64,000 nt of DNA from Escallonia rubra (Eukaryota; Streptophyta; Magnoliopsida; Escalloniales; Escalloniaceae). Position 1 is the first letter of the stretch; each line of letters starts with the position of its first letter. The notes beneath the pieces are model-generated. The model saw nothing but the letters and a program-made list of their open reading frames with translations. It searched no databases and was not told where the DNA came from. Made by a program: the position numbers and the translations under genes. The stretch covers positions 434,001 to 498,000 of the forward strand of contig JAVXUO010002083.1 in the NCBI GenBank assembly GCA_033065855.1, written 5' to 3'. Shown piece by piece: positions 34,171 to 47,215 of the stretch.

Positions 34171-36827
34171 TCACATGCCATCAACACTCTCTAGTTCCAC
34201 CTGCAAATACAAACATGCACTCATTAGTTGATTGTGTATATGTATTAGATGCTTACACTTGTGATTTCTAATGGCAAAATTCAACATTTGTACATTGGCA
34301 ACTTTAGAAGCACTCGACTCTACAACATATAAATGTATTGCTCCATAGTAGCAAGAGTGCAAGCATCTCAATTGATCATAAGAATATGCGTGAGAGAACC
34401 TATCCTTGAAATCACAGAAATGATGATATAGCAAAACCTTTTCAGTTTGGAAAACTCTAGATGTAAGGCTGAGACTAAAGTGTGCAAACACGATAAAGAT
34501 CGACTTCAAGAAAAATGATATTTTCAAGGTTTTCTTAGAATAAGAATAAAGCAATCACAAAAAAAAGTGGGAACTTACATAAGGACATGGCCACGCAACA
34601 GTTGCTCCATATGCATCATAAATGGTTTTGTGAAACCCGTATGATCTTATCAAACGTTCATCCTTTTTCACAGCAACCTGAATAGATACTTCACACCAAT
34701 TCGGCCCAAGTTCTTCCCCTCCAACTTGTGTAGATGGATCTATGCTCTGTATAATTCCCTTTGCTACAGTTTCTGAGGGATTCATTAAGCTCTTAAGGCA
34801 TACAACATCTCGAACCTGAAGAGTAAATTCAACATAAAACAACTTGAGAGTTGCTGTCATAAGAGTTGCCAATGACAAACAAAAATTGAGCATTTATGTG
34901 CTTAGAGATGCCTACATGTTTCATTCTATTTTTAGGAGTTCTCTGGTTTGTATACTTTCTCTTAAGTGGAATTAAGGATTTCTGTTTATTCTTTATTCAA
35001 ATAATTGTAAGCAAGGAAGAGGGGGACGGGGGCAAGAAAGAGAAAGGGAGGATGGAAACTCTAACATTTGCATGAACCCGAGTAACCTAATTATAAAACA
35101 TTGACTAAGCAAAGAAGTAAACTAATTATCGTTCAAGTGATATGTTGTTATACGTACCCGAAAAGGACGGAGCAACTGCGTAGACGTGATCTGAGGACGA
35201 TGGTTAATAGATGTCGCAGGACTAGAGGTCTCAGATATGGATTCTTCACGTCCTCTATGCCGTAAGAACATAGACTTTAGCTCATCGATTCGGTTGTTAA
35301 ACCTTTCCTCCATTTGCTCGCAATTTGCCTTCCATTCCATTGCAATCCTGTGTGACTGTTTACGACTAGGTAGTCGACCCCATACATCAGATTGGGACAC
35401 ACCTAGCCCATACATGCGAACACGACCATATTTGTCTTTTCCCATAACCTGAGCAAGTATATCATTTTCACTAGGTACATCTTGCGAACCCTCTGGAAGT
35501 TTTTCTCTCTTCTCGTTCATTTGTGCCTACAAGACAAAACAACTTTCAATCCTAATTGTTTCCAAAGGAATGTTATTGAACGGTAAGAGAAAGGTCCAAG
35601 TAAAGACTACAAAATAGACCATGTAATTTGATGGTGTTCTGTTTTCATCCTTCTTTGAGTGGCATTCGATAAACATCTCCACCCGCGATGGATCATGCCC
35701 CAATTCAACTTTCTATCCAAGAAAACGAACGAAAGCCTCACCATTTAGCATTATTTATGTTAAAAAAATCTAACTTTTATTAAGGATGAGTACGTACCTT
35801 TCTTTCACGGACTAGGGCGTAACTCTCTTTGCCGGTAGTCTGCACCAACTTCTTCTCTTTCTGGTTATTCTTATTTTTCTCGCTAATGTCCTGAACAACA
35901 AATTCATGGACACTTGGTTAGTCTGATAAGGGTGAATTGATCATAGGATTCATGTGATAAGAACATTGCTTTAAATGCAAAGCCAAAGGAAGACCAATTC
36001 CAAAGCCTATGCTGACCCCTAAGGTATTTGAGCTTTTGATTAAGGACCACCAAAAGAGGGCCTGATTGAGGGACATCCTAACACTGCTGGACAAAATCAT
36101 GAAATTCAAGATGATTAACCCATATTTTCCAGCTTAGGCAGGGGGTTGATCATCTTGAATTTCATTATTTTGTCCAGCAGCGTTGAGATGTCCCTCAATC
36201 AGGCCCTCCTTTGGTTCTTGAATTTCATGATTTTGTCCTGCTGCATTTAAGCTGTTTCATGGATCAGCAGAACTCCTCCACCTCTCAGTTGCGTTCTTTA
36301 AAGTCCCAGAAGGAAGCTGGATCCCCCTCCTACTATAATTGGATCCCCTCATACTGTAATTGATCTTTATGGTCGTAATTTTTCATGGAACTAAGGAAAA
36401 CTAAACAAACAGCAATTCAACTTGGAGAACAAGATACTGGCTTTGGGTCCAAGCCTTATAATGGTTCGAGTCCCTGAAATTGGATTTATTAAAACTAAGA
36501 GGTCGTGTTCGTAGTTTTTACATTCAACATGCAGCTATAAATACTACTTAGGCTCGTGCCTCAAACATGTAGCATACCCCAATATTCAAAAGAAGTGATT
36601 ACATAACATATAAAGGTACATACCGTGGCCTTTTGAGTACCCCAATGCGCAACAAGATTCTTCCACTGAACTAGCTTGACTCGAGTTGGTTTCCTCTTAA
36701 TTTGATCATCATATGACAATGTCGGATCGAAGTGATCCTTCTTTACCTTGGCCTTCCAATTCCTGAATTTCTTTCCAAATGATTGTAAGAGCCACTCCTC
36801 GGAACCACAAGGGCAATCAAATTTTTC
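34171..36827 (-). pseudogene. TNP1-like gene remnant, exons 3-8 (copy B)
   Basis: Exons 36827-36624, 35890-35798, 35712-35620, 35526-35158, 34815-34579 and 34200-34171 are retained, all open. The two 5' exons, with the start codon, fell in the deletion. Exon 4 here has 15 bp more than copy A (35833-35847), reading KLVQTTGKESYALV. The QTTG stretch matches the usual family motif, so copy B keeps the older state. Confidence 0.8.
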
Positions 36828-36850
36828 CTGGAACAAATTCTAAGTAAATA

Positions 36851-37436
36851 GGGTTAATTACACTAGGCACCCTCAAGTTATCACTTTGTAGCGCTCTGCA
36901 CCACAAAGTTTTTTTTCGCTATCTGTCACCCCAAATTTTCATAAGTGTGGCACCCAACACCCTCCGTCCAAATTCCGGCAAAAAAAATTAATAAGCTGAA
37001 CTTTGGAGGGCATTTTTGGAACATCACAGAAACCCTAATTGCGCCGCCAACCCCCTTGCGCTGGCATCTCACGCCGGTGTCCCCCCTCCTTCGGCAGCGC
37101 CCCTCCCCCCGTCGGCGACGCCGACCTCGTCCCCTGCCTTCCTTTCTCTTCTCTCCCCCTCGCCCCGCGCCCCTCCTTCGGCATCTCACGCCGGTAAAGT
37201 CTCTTCCCACCCCACGGCCGCAATAGCCCTGCGCCGCTGTCCCTTGCCCCTCTTTCGCATCTTAGGCCGGTGCCGCACTCTCCGTCGGCAACGTCCCTGA
37301 ACCCTATCGGCGATGCCGAGCCCCTCTCTTCCTTCCTCTTCTCTCCCCCGCCCTCCACAGCGGCAACAGCCTCGCGCCGCCGCCTGACAAACCCATTGCA
37401 ATCTTTTTGACCAAAATGCCCCCTTGTTTAAGTTAA
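36851..37436. mobile_element. MULE remnant lacking its right TIR (copy B)
   Basis: The left TIR (36851-36979) and GC-rich interior match 6279-6866. The CACTA deletion starts 23 bp before the right TIR would begin, so this element has only one end and cannot move. Confidence 0.85.
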
Positions 37437-37684
37437 AGTGAAACGGTGTAGTATTGAGAATCAATTGGCGCTTTTCCCGTGTTCTCTCCTTTTTGTTGCG
37501 CGCCAATAAAAATTTCGGACTCAATCACACGTTGAAACGCCGTCGTTTTGGACTAAAGCGTCCTTACAGCTAACTAGAAAAAGGGACGTTTTTTTCCTAG
37601 CGCCCTATATTCCACTTTATAGGACGCTTTTCATAAAGCGTCCCATTATTAGCGTCCTAACATCCCAATTTTGTTGTAGTGCAA

Positions 37685-39580
37685 GTTAAAGTGAGCCATT
37701 TATGTCCTTCCATGTCACCCAGACTACCCTCACAAATTGGTCACTTTCACGGAACCAATCCCACCCGCCCATGCAATTGTCGCAAGACAATTTGAGGATA
37801 CTGAGTGCGGAGTTTCTATTAATCAGAAAATATTACAAGCACATCATAAAGAAGTACTCTAACAAGTTCTAATGCAAATAACAATCCACTTGCAGTTCCT
37901 GAAATTATTTTGACGCGACACAGCTCTTGCTGCTGAGTCATCCAGCAGCTATTGAAGCCTCTGAAAAGCATTGTGTATTGAGGTGTTATTCTACTTGCGT
38001 GGCAGCTAAAATCTACAGGGTTTTTGCTATACTCTTTTTTACTGTCATTTGCTATAGATCAAAGGAATTTTTATTCACAAGATATGTTTTAGAAAATACT
38101 CTATAACCTTTTTCTTTCATAAGAACTTAAAGGAATCATAAACGTTTAAGGCCGCATAGAATTTGTGAAGAAGTTCCACACAAAAGGAACATAAAGATAG
38201 TTTCTTAAGTGGAAAAGCCAAGAGGTAAAATATTAGCTACCATGCACATGGAATAACACCTTGCTTCCTCAGCCGGGGGGGGGGGGGGGGTGTTCAGTTC
38301 AACAAAATCTAAAAAAAAAAAAGAAATTGCATTGACAAATGTGATTTAATCTGCTTGCAGTTAACTAGATGTATAATCTGGGGTCTATTCTCAGAATTAG
38401 GAACCTTTACATATGTGGTTACATTGCCATTAGAATTCAAGAAGATGCAGCCTCTTCGAATCTTCGTTAACAAACAGAAAATGATTAATAATCATGTTTC
38501 CAAGCAACTAAAAGAAAAAGGGATTAAGGCCAATAACCAAGTAGTTTTTTCAAACCATGCTCTTTCATCGCCCATATCAAAACCAAATGGTTTAAGATGG
38601 CCCCAAGGCGTTCCATACTAGCAACATTTGTTGCAAGAGACTTACCTATGTGAAGGAAATGATCAATCTAAATATCCGTCTAATCAAAATCTATTGGAGG
38701 GCATCACTCACGACATAACTGAGCCTTCTACAGGGTTAAGTTTTTGTTTCTTGTACATGTCAATCACAACACTCTGCTGTTACTATTCTGAAAATTATAG
38801 TATTGGAATGCAAACCGAACCTGAGTAAGGCCATGCAGGTTTTAATCCTGGCCATCTCATATTCTCTTACTATGATTCACGAAACCTTCCATTGTCTGGG
38901 GCCCAGCGTATGCAATTCTAATACTGAGAATACTTGGGCAGAACATAAAAATATACCACAAAAGCTAAATTTATAAAACTTAAAGCACATAGGTCCAAAT
39001 AAACTAAGCATGTTCTCTTAAAGCAAGGCTGAAAGAGACATAACTTAAAGCAAACCCGGATACTTAGGCTCCCAAGGTTATATGATACATTTTTTTATCA
39101 AGTAAATGGATAATAAACACTAAATCCGCCTCCCACGTGAAAGCTATGTACAAGGAACTAAAATGAAATGCCAAAAAAACCCACTAGAAATAAAAAGCTG
39201 GAGACTCAAAACATAACTACTACTTAGCTCCCACTGAAAATCGTCAAGGAACTCCACAAGAGAGAGAGAGAGAAAATTCGGTTCTAGGTTATACAATATA
39301 CCGTTACCTTAAGGCTAATTTAATGTACGAGTTATGAAGAAAACAAATCTTTTTTTTGCGGGTCACAATGAAGAACATCAGCCTAATATTCATAGAGATG
39401 CCTTAACTTGTACAGTATGACTTTACATCCTCAATCCCCTGTAGCTTGGCCACTCGATGATTGGAAATTTAATCATCCAATGTAAAGGAAGGAGCTCACT
39501 CGAAAACCATAAGAGTGGATAAGAGAAAACAGAAATAAATGAGATAACATTAAGCAGCAACTAATGGTCATAGGTGGTAC
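37685..39580. other. Non-coding stretch of copy B downstream of CACTA
   Basis: This is the duplicate of 14585-16478 and nearly identical to it over about 1.6 kb, apart from the poly-G run (16 G at 38275-38290) and an AG run near 39260. No gene is recognised. The unplaced last exon of the minus-strand small gene is expected here. Confidence 0.5.
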
Positions 39581-41866
39581 CTGGTCTTGATATTAGGTGA
39601 ATACGAGATCGAGGTCCTTCAAACATCCAGTTATCTTCATCCAAGGATTTAACCTCCTTGGCAAGTGCAGCCATCAGATCTGATTTCAAAACTGTGATCC
39701 AAAAAGTTAGCCGGTTGAGGATATTGTTATAAATTCAACGAGAGAAAAGTCAAAACATGAGCGACTAGTACAATGTATTGTATCATGGATTAATGCTTTG
39801 CTCTTAAAAGACGAAGATCTGAACCAAGGTTGTTAAGTAGTTACATGAAACTCATAGAGTAGAATGTATGCTTCATTTTGTAATGACAAAGTCCTGATTT
39901 AAAATCTCCTCATAACTGTTAACCTACGACACTCCGTCAGCAACTGAAAGTTTACCCTGCGACAACTCTATCAACAATTGAATGGAGCTTGGCAATACAA
40001 ATGCTTTAAACTCCTCAAAGAATATAAGGTCTAGTACACAAAGGCAATACTTTTTTTGAAAAAACAAGATATGTAAAACTTGCATCATGACATTAAAAAG
40101 GATAGTCCAATAATAACCAGAATAATTAGGGGCATTCTCGTCCCTTACAATAGAAGATCCCTTTTTGGGTGGTATTTAGTACAACTAGAAGCTATTACTT
40201 GAAATCCAATTATTTGACAGAATGGACGCCAAATAAGATATGATCAAAAGACTTCTCCATTTTTGTCATTTCAAGAGTGTCTTATGATGAGCACTAAGGT
40301 GCTAATTCGGTCCGGTCACCTGAATATCCAATCTTCCTTGGTTATGATGTTTCAATGGTTATCCTCATGGTTTCATCAAGTTTCACTTGCTGCAAAAGAA
40401 TTTCAAGCTTATGCCTCTTAAGTCTACGCAAACTACCGTAGGAGATAGCTGTCATTGTCCTATTATTCTTGTGCTTCGTTGGATTGTTGTTTCGACTTTG
40501 TTTTAATACATTTTTGTGCATGGAAGTACATCTTAAGGACTATTTGGCTTTCTTGCTCTCAAAATCTTACCTGTTGATTTGGTCCTATAAACGAGGAATC
40601 GAGCAACATGGCTAGTAAACAGAGTTGGGGAACGTCTCCGCACCCATTTCATCACTACAAGCAATAAAACGTAGCAATATGGTGTGGAAAGCGTGGCAGT
40701 CGGATCCCCCATTGCACCAAAGCTCAAAACTGGTCCTATAATTTGAGGGGGCTATAATATTGCGAGGAATTCTTGCATGAGATGGCAACTTAGGCAATGG
40801 TATCAGTGCAAAAATTGTATGCCCAGCAATGTTTGCATGCAGTCCCACCTTTTGCTTGGGAGGCCCATCCCCCGTTGGTTAGCCATCCATAGGAGTTAAG
40901 TAGGCCTGACTTGAAATCAAAGATATACACCCCCCCCCTACTTATTGTGGAACTCCAAAAGACCATTATAAGTTCCACCTTGCGTAATGAGTAGTTCATT
41001 TTTGCTTTCATTAGTAGTTCAAAATTCAAATTTCATAGGAATGCAGACGACTATAGAAATTCAAGAGACATACTAAGGATAAATATTAGAAGTAACAAAC
41101 TTTGAAGTTAAAAGTTACAGTTTTTACCACTAAAACGCTTAAAAGACCGAGCTTGAAGGTTGAGCAAGACACGGCCGACTTGCCCCCTGAACATCACATT
41201 TTTACATTTACTAAGGATAAATTTTATTACATGTAATCACTGCATCGAACTTAACCAAAAGTCATATATAGGTATCATTTGACATATTAAACTCGAATAA
41301 AAACGGGAGTAAAAAGCCAATATTTATATATACCATCTCTATCGTAGTACTCTCTCCCCGTTCCACATAATTCGAGAAAACGGGTCACGAGAAAATGTGA
41401 GGAGAAAAATAGAATTAAAAAGGTAAGACAGGAAGGATAATTGACGAGTTAAATATGAAAAGAAAAATATAACAAATACGTAAAAATAGATAAGAATCTT
41501 AATAAAAAAAGAAAATATGATCAAAAGGGAGTAATCAGCAGATACGGATTACGGAGGGAATAATACAGCTTAGGAAGGATAATTGACGAGTTAAATATGA
41601 AAAGAAAAATATAACAAATACGTAAAAATAGATAAGAATCTTAATAAAAAAAGAAAATATGATCAAAAGGGAGTAATCAGCAGATACGGATTACGGAGGG
41701 AATAATACAGCTTACCGAGAAGTGCCTCGTCCCTTCGATCCTGTACCGAAACCAGATCGGGCGGAAACTGCAACTCGTCGGCGGCCAGAGAAGCGGCGAT
41801 GTTCCCTCCGGCGATTGCCGTCGACGAAGACCTAGCCGGCGACAATGACAGTGAACTATTACTCAT
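39581..41866 (-). CDS. Uncharacterised small plant protein, first two coding exons (copy B)
   Basis: Exon 1 is 41866-41716 and exon 2 is 39691-39581. Splice sites and phases equal those of copy A (16479-18597). The protein differs in at least one residue (GGNIAAS versus GGNVAAS). The intron donor lies at the edge of a 142-bp tandem duplication (41431-41714). The donor GTAAG is kept only next to the exon, so splicing should be unaffected. Function is unknown, and the last exon is not resolved. Confidence 0.62.
41431..41714. repeat. 142-bp tandem duplication at an intron donor, copy B only
   Basis: The unit 41431-41572 is repeated at 41573-41714, ending in AGCTTA next to the exon 1 donor of the minus-strand gene. 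Copy A has one unit at the matching place (about 18300-18444). The units look identical, so the event postdates the segmental duplication. Confidence 0.9.
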
Positions 41867-42110
41867 TCTCTCTCTAATTTGTTCTCTCCTCTTTCTTTCC
41901 AAAAGAAACCCTTTTTATCAGCAGCAGGTCACAAAAACGACATCGTTGGCCTCATAAATGGTACCTCTAATTCTGGCCGTTGGTCAATTAAGCGACCGAC
42001 GTGTCAGACATCTCCACCGTCGATCCTCCACGCGGAAGCAAATCAACGGAATCTCAAAATTCTCTTAGCTTCAGTTACCATCTCCGGCGAAACGACGACT
42101 TTAATTAACA
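41867..42110. promoter_or_regulatory. Compact divergent promoter and PIG-X 5' leader exon (copy B)
   Basis: This is the same arrangement as 18598-18841, with the AACGACATCGTT near-palindrome kept (about 41936-41947) and the leader donor CAG|GTAAAG at 42111. It shows several substitutions relative to copy A. Confidence 0.5.
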
Positions 42111-44017
42111 GGTAAAGTTCAAATCTCTTTCTTCTCTGCGCGTCAATTTTAACATCTTTTTCAGTTATTTTATGTGTTTATTGGGCTCGGTCAATTAGTC
42201 AGATAGCTGTTATCTCATTATTGTTGGATCGGGGTTCATGTTCAGAAGTAGAAAATTAGTGATCTTTGTTGAAACTTGCGAGAATTTGATTGTCAAATGT
42301 ACTTTGGTTGTTCTATCAGCTCGATTGATATGAGTTGGAGGTGTGAGATTATTTGAGATGTCGTAGAATTATGGCTGTGGTATCTTTTGAGAACAATGTT
42401 TGAACTAATGGACGCGTAAATTACGGGCAAAATTTCTATTTTCGAATCTCAAGCATGGAAGAGAAGGCTTGAAGATAATTGCACTGCAAATGCTAATGCG
42501 CTGAAAATTTTGTATAATGTGATCAAGGGTTGCCAAAGATAATCGAGAAACGACTTTAGTGTCTCAGAAGTTGGTCTAGGAAAACAATCATCATATGAAA
42601 CTATGTGATAAATTAAAAAGGTTCACTCCTTCCAAATCACTTCTTTTGATATGCTCTTAAGTTTGTGGGCTGTGGCTCAGCTTATGCCTTTCAATTGTTT
42701 GCCATGCCAATTTCATTGGTGGTGTGCAACACAACTGAGGAGTAAATATTTAATGGATGCAAATTCTTGGTCCTCTATAGGATGGAACATTCAGGATTCT
42801 ATAGCAGTACCCACACCCACAGGAATGCTTTAAGGTGCAGGACGATTTGTCGTTTGCTTGATAATACTTGGGGCAGCACTCTTACCAGATTTTGGAATCG
42901 AAATGATAATCTGCTGGGATTTACGGATGTTGCTTTATTCGTTGAACTGCCTCAACTGATCCAAAGACACTGTTTTGCCATATGTGGTCATTTACCTGCT
43001 AATAGCTACTAGCTTTACGCCAAGACAATATGAGAAGGAATCACTTAGGTAGGCTGCGTTTTGCCTTGAGTTTTGTGATTGATCCAGGCGGGAGCATATC
43101 TAGTCGTAGATGCATTAGGAATAAAATTGAGAAACGTGTAGACCTGAATGCTCACATGCTGCTTGCCAAACTTCTAACCCTCGAGGATAAGGGAATGTTA
43201 TAATTCATCCTCCACTGTTACTTGTTCGGTTTGCTCAATTGGGAGATTCCTTTGGAAGAGACATTCATGTAAATGAGTAGGGGAGAATGGTAGTTTCTCT
43301 GTAGTAAAATGGGGATATGCTAGTCTTTGTACTTTATCCTAGTCGGAAGTCCTCTATTAGGTTAAAAGAAGGATTATATTGCTCGGTTTGGCGTAACGTA
43401 ACAGAAGAAGGCTCGATATGTTCAGCTAGAGCACTGTAACGGATATCGAATGAATCAATCTTGATTTCTTTTTCTTCAGAAGTTTTTCAATAACAGATAT
43501 CTTTCCTTGATCACACATTTATTTGCTCTGTTTTTCGAGATTCCGCAATTAGGTTCTCCCACAAAATACTATGAGGGAATAAACTTTGCAGGACGATCCT
43601 CTTTCTTTTTGGGGTGAGAGCAATGAGTTTCAACTGAACTGAATATCCTATGCCTCTAGTTTTACATTTACTCTGATAATGTTCTTGAACTGGAACTCAG
43701 TTTATTATAAAGCTTTAGTACTAATTATTAAGTCTTGACATAATACAGTACTGTAATTTGCCATTTTTTAGCATTTTAATTTTTGCATTGGTCTATGAAT
43801 TCAAGATTGTGAACAAACATGATTTATTACCTACACGCGGAGAAATGAAATTCATTCAAGAGAAAAATAACAATTATTTTGAATGATAAGCATCACGTAT
43901 TTGGTGGAGGTCTGAGACTAAAGTTGGGTATGCAAAGTAATTGACTTTTTCTATAAGCTGGGTATGTAAAGTAATTGACTCTTGCATTTTGCTGCCTTCC
44001 GCTCTTTCAGCCATTTC

Positions 44018-45816
44018 ATGGGAATTCAACAATTTAAACTGCAAGTTTCTTTGAGACTTGGAATCGCACTGTACTTCTTTGCTAGCATTAGCCGTTGCAA
44101 ACATGCTTCAACGATTAATGAGGTGAGTTGACTAAGGTGCTTGTTTCCTGCTGCTTACGATTATAATTGTAATCGCATCAGGTTTTGGTGTTAAATCCTT
44201 GCGTATAGTTTTTCCATACTATCCTATCATTTAAGTTACTTCTTTAGGGAGAGTCATCCTTTCTCACATTCTTCAACCGGCTTTTGTTACCTTGTTTTTG
44301 ACCTAAGTTTTATCTTCATAACTACTGAACTTTAGTTTATCCCCCTTTGCAATTTGCAGGTGGGCAGTTGTACTTCCAATTTGGATGATAGCAATCCAAG
44401 CAGCAGCGCCTTGCATGGCGTCAATGAATTTATTACTGAAGCATACTTTGAGAAACATGCCAGCTTGATTGATTCAGATTTTCAGGGATTTCTCTCAAAG
44501 GAAATACCCCTTGAATTCTGCGAGGTCCTGCAAGATAAACTCGAGCCTGTGCCGAAGTTATCAATTTCTCATCGACACCTGATTGGTGAAGGTTCTCATC
44601 GTCGTCTTTCTTCATCCATTAGATTAGAAATCCAACCAGGGTCCAAATTTACACTGCCTGCACACTTTTGTGATGCCATACTGGTTGAGATACTGCCCTC
44701 CGGGGTCTTTGCAGATCCGTTTGAGCTACAACATCTTCTCCAGCGTGGTGGTAAATTTCTACCTTACTTGTGAACCAACATTGTGATCCTGTTCTATTAT
44801 TTTTCTCGAGGGTTATGAGTTCAACAACTCTGGCGCAGTGTTTACCGGCGCAGCTGTTTTCGGGGACACAAATTTGGAGTTGCCTTCAGTTCGATCAAAT
44901 CGGTCTATAGTCGAGATCCACATGGATATTGGCTCTAATGTACTGTCAGGAAACAATAATGGACTGGAGATCAACATTGAGGTTCCATTACATGCACGTT
45001 ATGCGGTAGGTGAATAAATATGTTATAAGAAAGTACTAGTTTTCCAGAGAAGGATATCAGATATGCAAATGGGTGCCCGCCTCCTAGAAAACTAAGTTTG
45101 ATTTTAAATGGACTCGGGATGAGTGTCCGAGTTGGATGCGTGTCCAAGCGTCGGATTCGTCTAATTTTCAAAACTTAAGACACGGGGACACAGCATAATA
45201 TACATTATCTATTGTTCTTTTTCAGTTAGTCCTTAGGTGACATGGCATTTTATGTGACGCATAATTTGAATTATCTCAAAGCACTTATGAAAACGAAACA
45301 CCACGAGATAGTGTTTTTTTATGGCAATGTCCTATGACATGTGTTGTAGACATATTTCATACCCATGTCCAAGTGTCGAGTGGCCGACATGGGTATTTCG
45401 CGCATTTTAAGTAGTCGATGTGACATAGCAGATGATTATACAGTGATATGGAACTTGCATGTGCTTAATTACGTACAACCATGTGATCATAAAACTGCCT
45501 TTAAACTTTCTCCTCTTTGCAGCCCCTAGGAGAACATGAATTTTCAAGAGTCGAATTTAGCCCTCCTGACTTATTTACGCGCTGCAGCTTTGAAGGGAAG
45601 TCACATAAACAGAGCTGTATATTTTTGTCAACTAATAAGAGTTTAGAACTCAAAGCTGGTGCGGTTGTGTGGGATGTACCTTGTGGAATCAAGGAGCACA
45701 CTGGAATTGTATCTGTTGTTACTTTTTTCTCTGCAATTGTATCAGCTCTTTTAATAGTCTTTACAGCCTTTCATTATTCAGATACTACTGGCTGCAACAA
45801 TTTGAAACAAATGTAG
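44018..45816 (+). CDS. PIG-X-like subunit of GPI mannosyltransferase I, copy B
   Basis: Exons are 44018-44122, 44360-44750, 44839-45005 and 45523-45816, with exon lengths identical to copy A (105, 391, 167 and 294 nt), giving 318 residues with no break. I count eight coding substitutions against copy A, of which four change the protein: C to R near the end of the signal peptide, R to G, V to L and P to S. The last exon, including the membrane helix, is identical. Both copies are therefore potentially functional. The function and start choice follow copy A. A 5' intron (42111 to about 44010) is inferred as in copy A. Confidence 0.87.
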
Positions 45817-45893
45817 TAACGTAGAATTAACATTTTATGCGTTATACCATCTTGCTGTTTTGAATAATTACTGAACCAACTGAAGTCAGATTT

Positions 45894-47215
45894 ATGGACT
45901 TGTTGAATGACCGAAGAACAACGAAAGTACTGATCTGGAGCCAAGTTTGCAGTATTCGGCATGGTTCAGAGTAATCTGGAAATGGTTCAGATTATTGGAG
46001 ATGTGCTGGGGAAAGAAGCCGGGTAAGGACATATATGTGAGGTTGGTCTGTAAAAGGTTCCATGAAATGTAATTACCTCTTTGCCCAGCTGCCATCGACT
46101 GCCTTGACTAGGGCCGTGGCTTGGGCGGGCTGGACGGGTTCAACGGTCAGACCATGCACAGCCCACTGTCAAAAGTTGTGCCCGTGTCCAGCCTATCCCA
46201 TCTACGGGTTAAATAATATATGTTCATGCCTGGCCATGAAAGTTTTGGTGGGCACGGGCGGGACATGTGTTGCCCACAGTTGTTTATATTTTCATATTTT
46301 GTTTACTTAATTTTAACGTGTATTAATTATATTAGTCATGAATTTTTGTTTATCTGATTTTTAAGCATATCATTTGACATTGAAGTCTACTAATTAGTGA
46401 TGATAATAAAGTAGAGTATAGTGAAGTCTCAAAATGGATTTAGTAATAAGTAGGGATGGCAATTCAACCCGCACCCGCCGGATATCCGCTCCGCCCCGCT
46501 CCTATAGGAGCAGATCTTTTTAACTATAACCGTGTCATGGGGCGGGTTTGATATTTGTTTTCAAAACCCGCAGCGGATACGGGGCGGGTATGATTTTAAG
46601 TGTAATTGCCCCCGACCCGTTTTAAGTGTAATTGCCCCGCGACCCGACCCGACCCGCTCCTATTTATACTATAATCAAGCTTGAATCTCAGCCGTTGAAA
46701 GCTATTGAAAACCCTAGCCCCTTTCATCTTTTTCCCCATTCCCTTATTCTCCTACAGCCGCCGCACCACCAAGCACGTCACCCTTCGGTTGCCTCCCGCC
46801 GTCGACCTGTGACTCCACGCACGTCACCAACTTTGGTCGCAATCTGCCGTCGCCATTCACCGGTCGCCTTCTGCCGTCGTCGTTCACCATTCTCCGTTCA
46901 GTCCACCCGCCTTCCGTCGTTCGCCGCTCTGTCCATTAGGCTTCCGCGCGCCGTCGCCTTCCCCGGCACCTCTTAACCATGTCTTGGAAGATAATCTAAA
47001 AACAGATCCGTCTCTAGAAGACTGGACAACCACTGTCCGCCAACGCCGGTTGTCCATCCACCGGAGAATCCCCACTCCGCCACTATCACAGATTCGTCCC
47101 CGGATGATTTTTCTGAATTTGCACTTACAATCTTTAAAATGGCAGTACGGATCGGGTCGGGTCGGTTTACCAAGAAGGCCATCGAATCGGGGATGGTATC
47201 ATCCAGTTTTAAGTG
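45894..47215. other. Copy-B flank inside the 135-bp bracket, GC-rich repeats
   Basis: This is not shared with copy A. At 46450 a word TAGGGATGGCAAT, hAT-terminus-like, opens a run of CCCGC/GCGGG words (46465-46660) with a 28-bp spaced repeat TTTTAAGTGTAATTGCCCC at 46591 and 46619. The C-rich part to 46980 reads open as a Pro/Arg/Ser-rich peptide (46632-46976), which I judge to be composition. No right-hand hAT terminus was found. Confidence 0.45.

Larger units (their letters stand above)
33277..37681 (-). mobile_element. Internally deleted CACTA element, copy B
   Basis: The terminal repeats are the same (CACTACAACAAAA at 33277, TTTTGTTGTAGTG ending 37681), as are the CAA target duplication (33274-33276 and 37682-37684) and the flanks. 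It is therefore the same insertion as 2710-14581. It is 4,405 bp long. Bases matching 6867-14338 are missing, and one G lies at the junction (about 37437). This removed all of tnp2, the first two TNP1-like exons and the right end of the nested MULE. It is non-autonomous, but both ends and subterminal arrays are complete, so it could move if transposase is supplied. Confidence 0.95.
32122..45893 (+). repeat. Segmental duplication, copy B
   Basis: This is the right copy of the direct duplication (copy A: 1557-22660). Order and orientation are the same. Main differences are a 7,472-bp internal deletion in the CACTA element, a 142-bp tandem duplication at 41431-41714, 15 bp extra in the TNP1-like exon 4, and 10 bp missing near 36560. 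By eye, divergence from copy A is very low from the CACTA right end to about 40.5 kb, then clearly higher (roughly 2-3%) through the PIG-X introns. Confidence 0.95.

Noticed and set aside
46632-46976. 114-codon Pro/Arg/Ser-rich open frame
   Set aside because: It lies in a C-rich repeat with overlapping open frames on both strands and has no domain.
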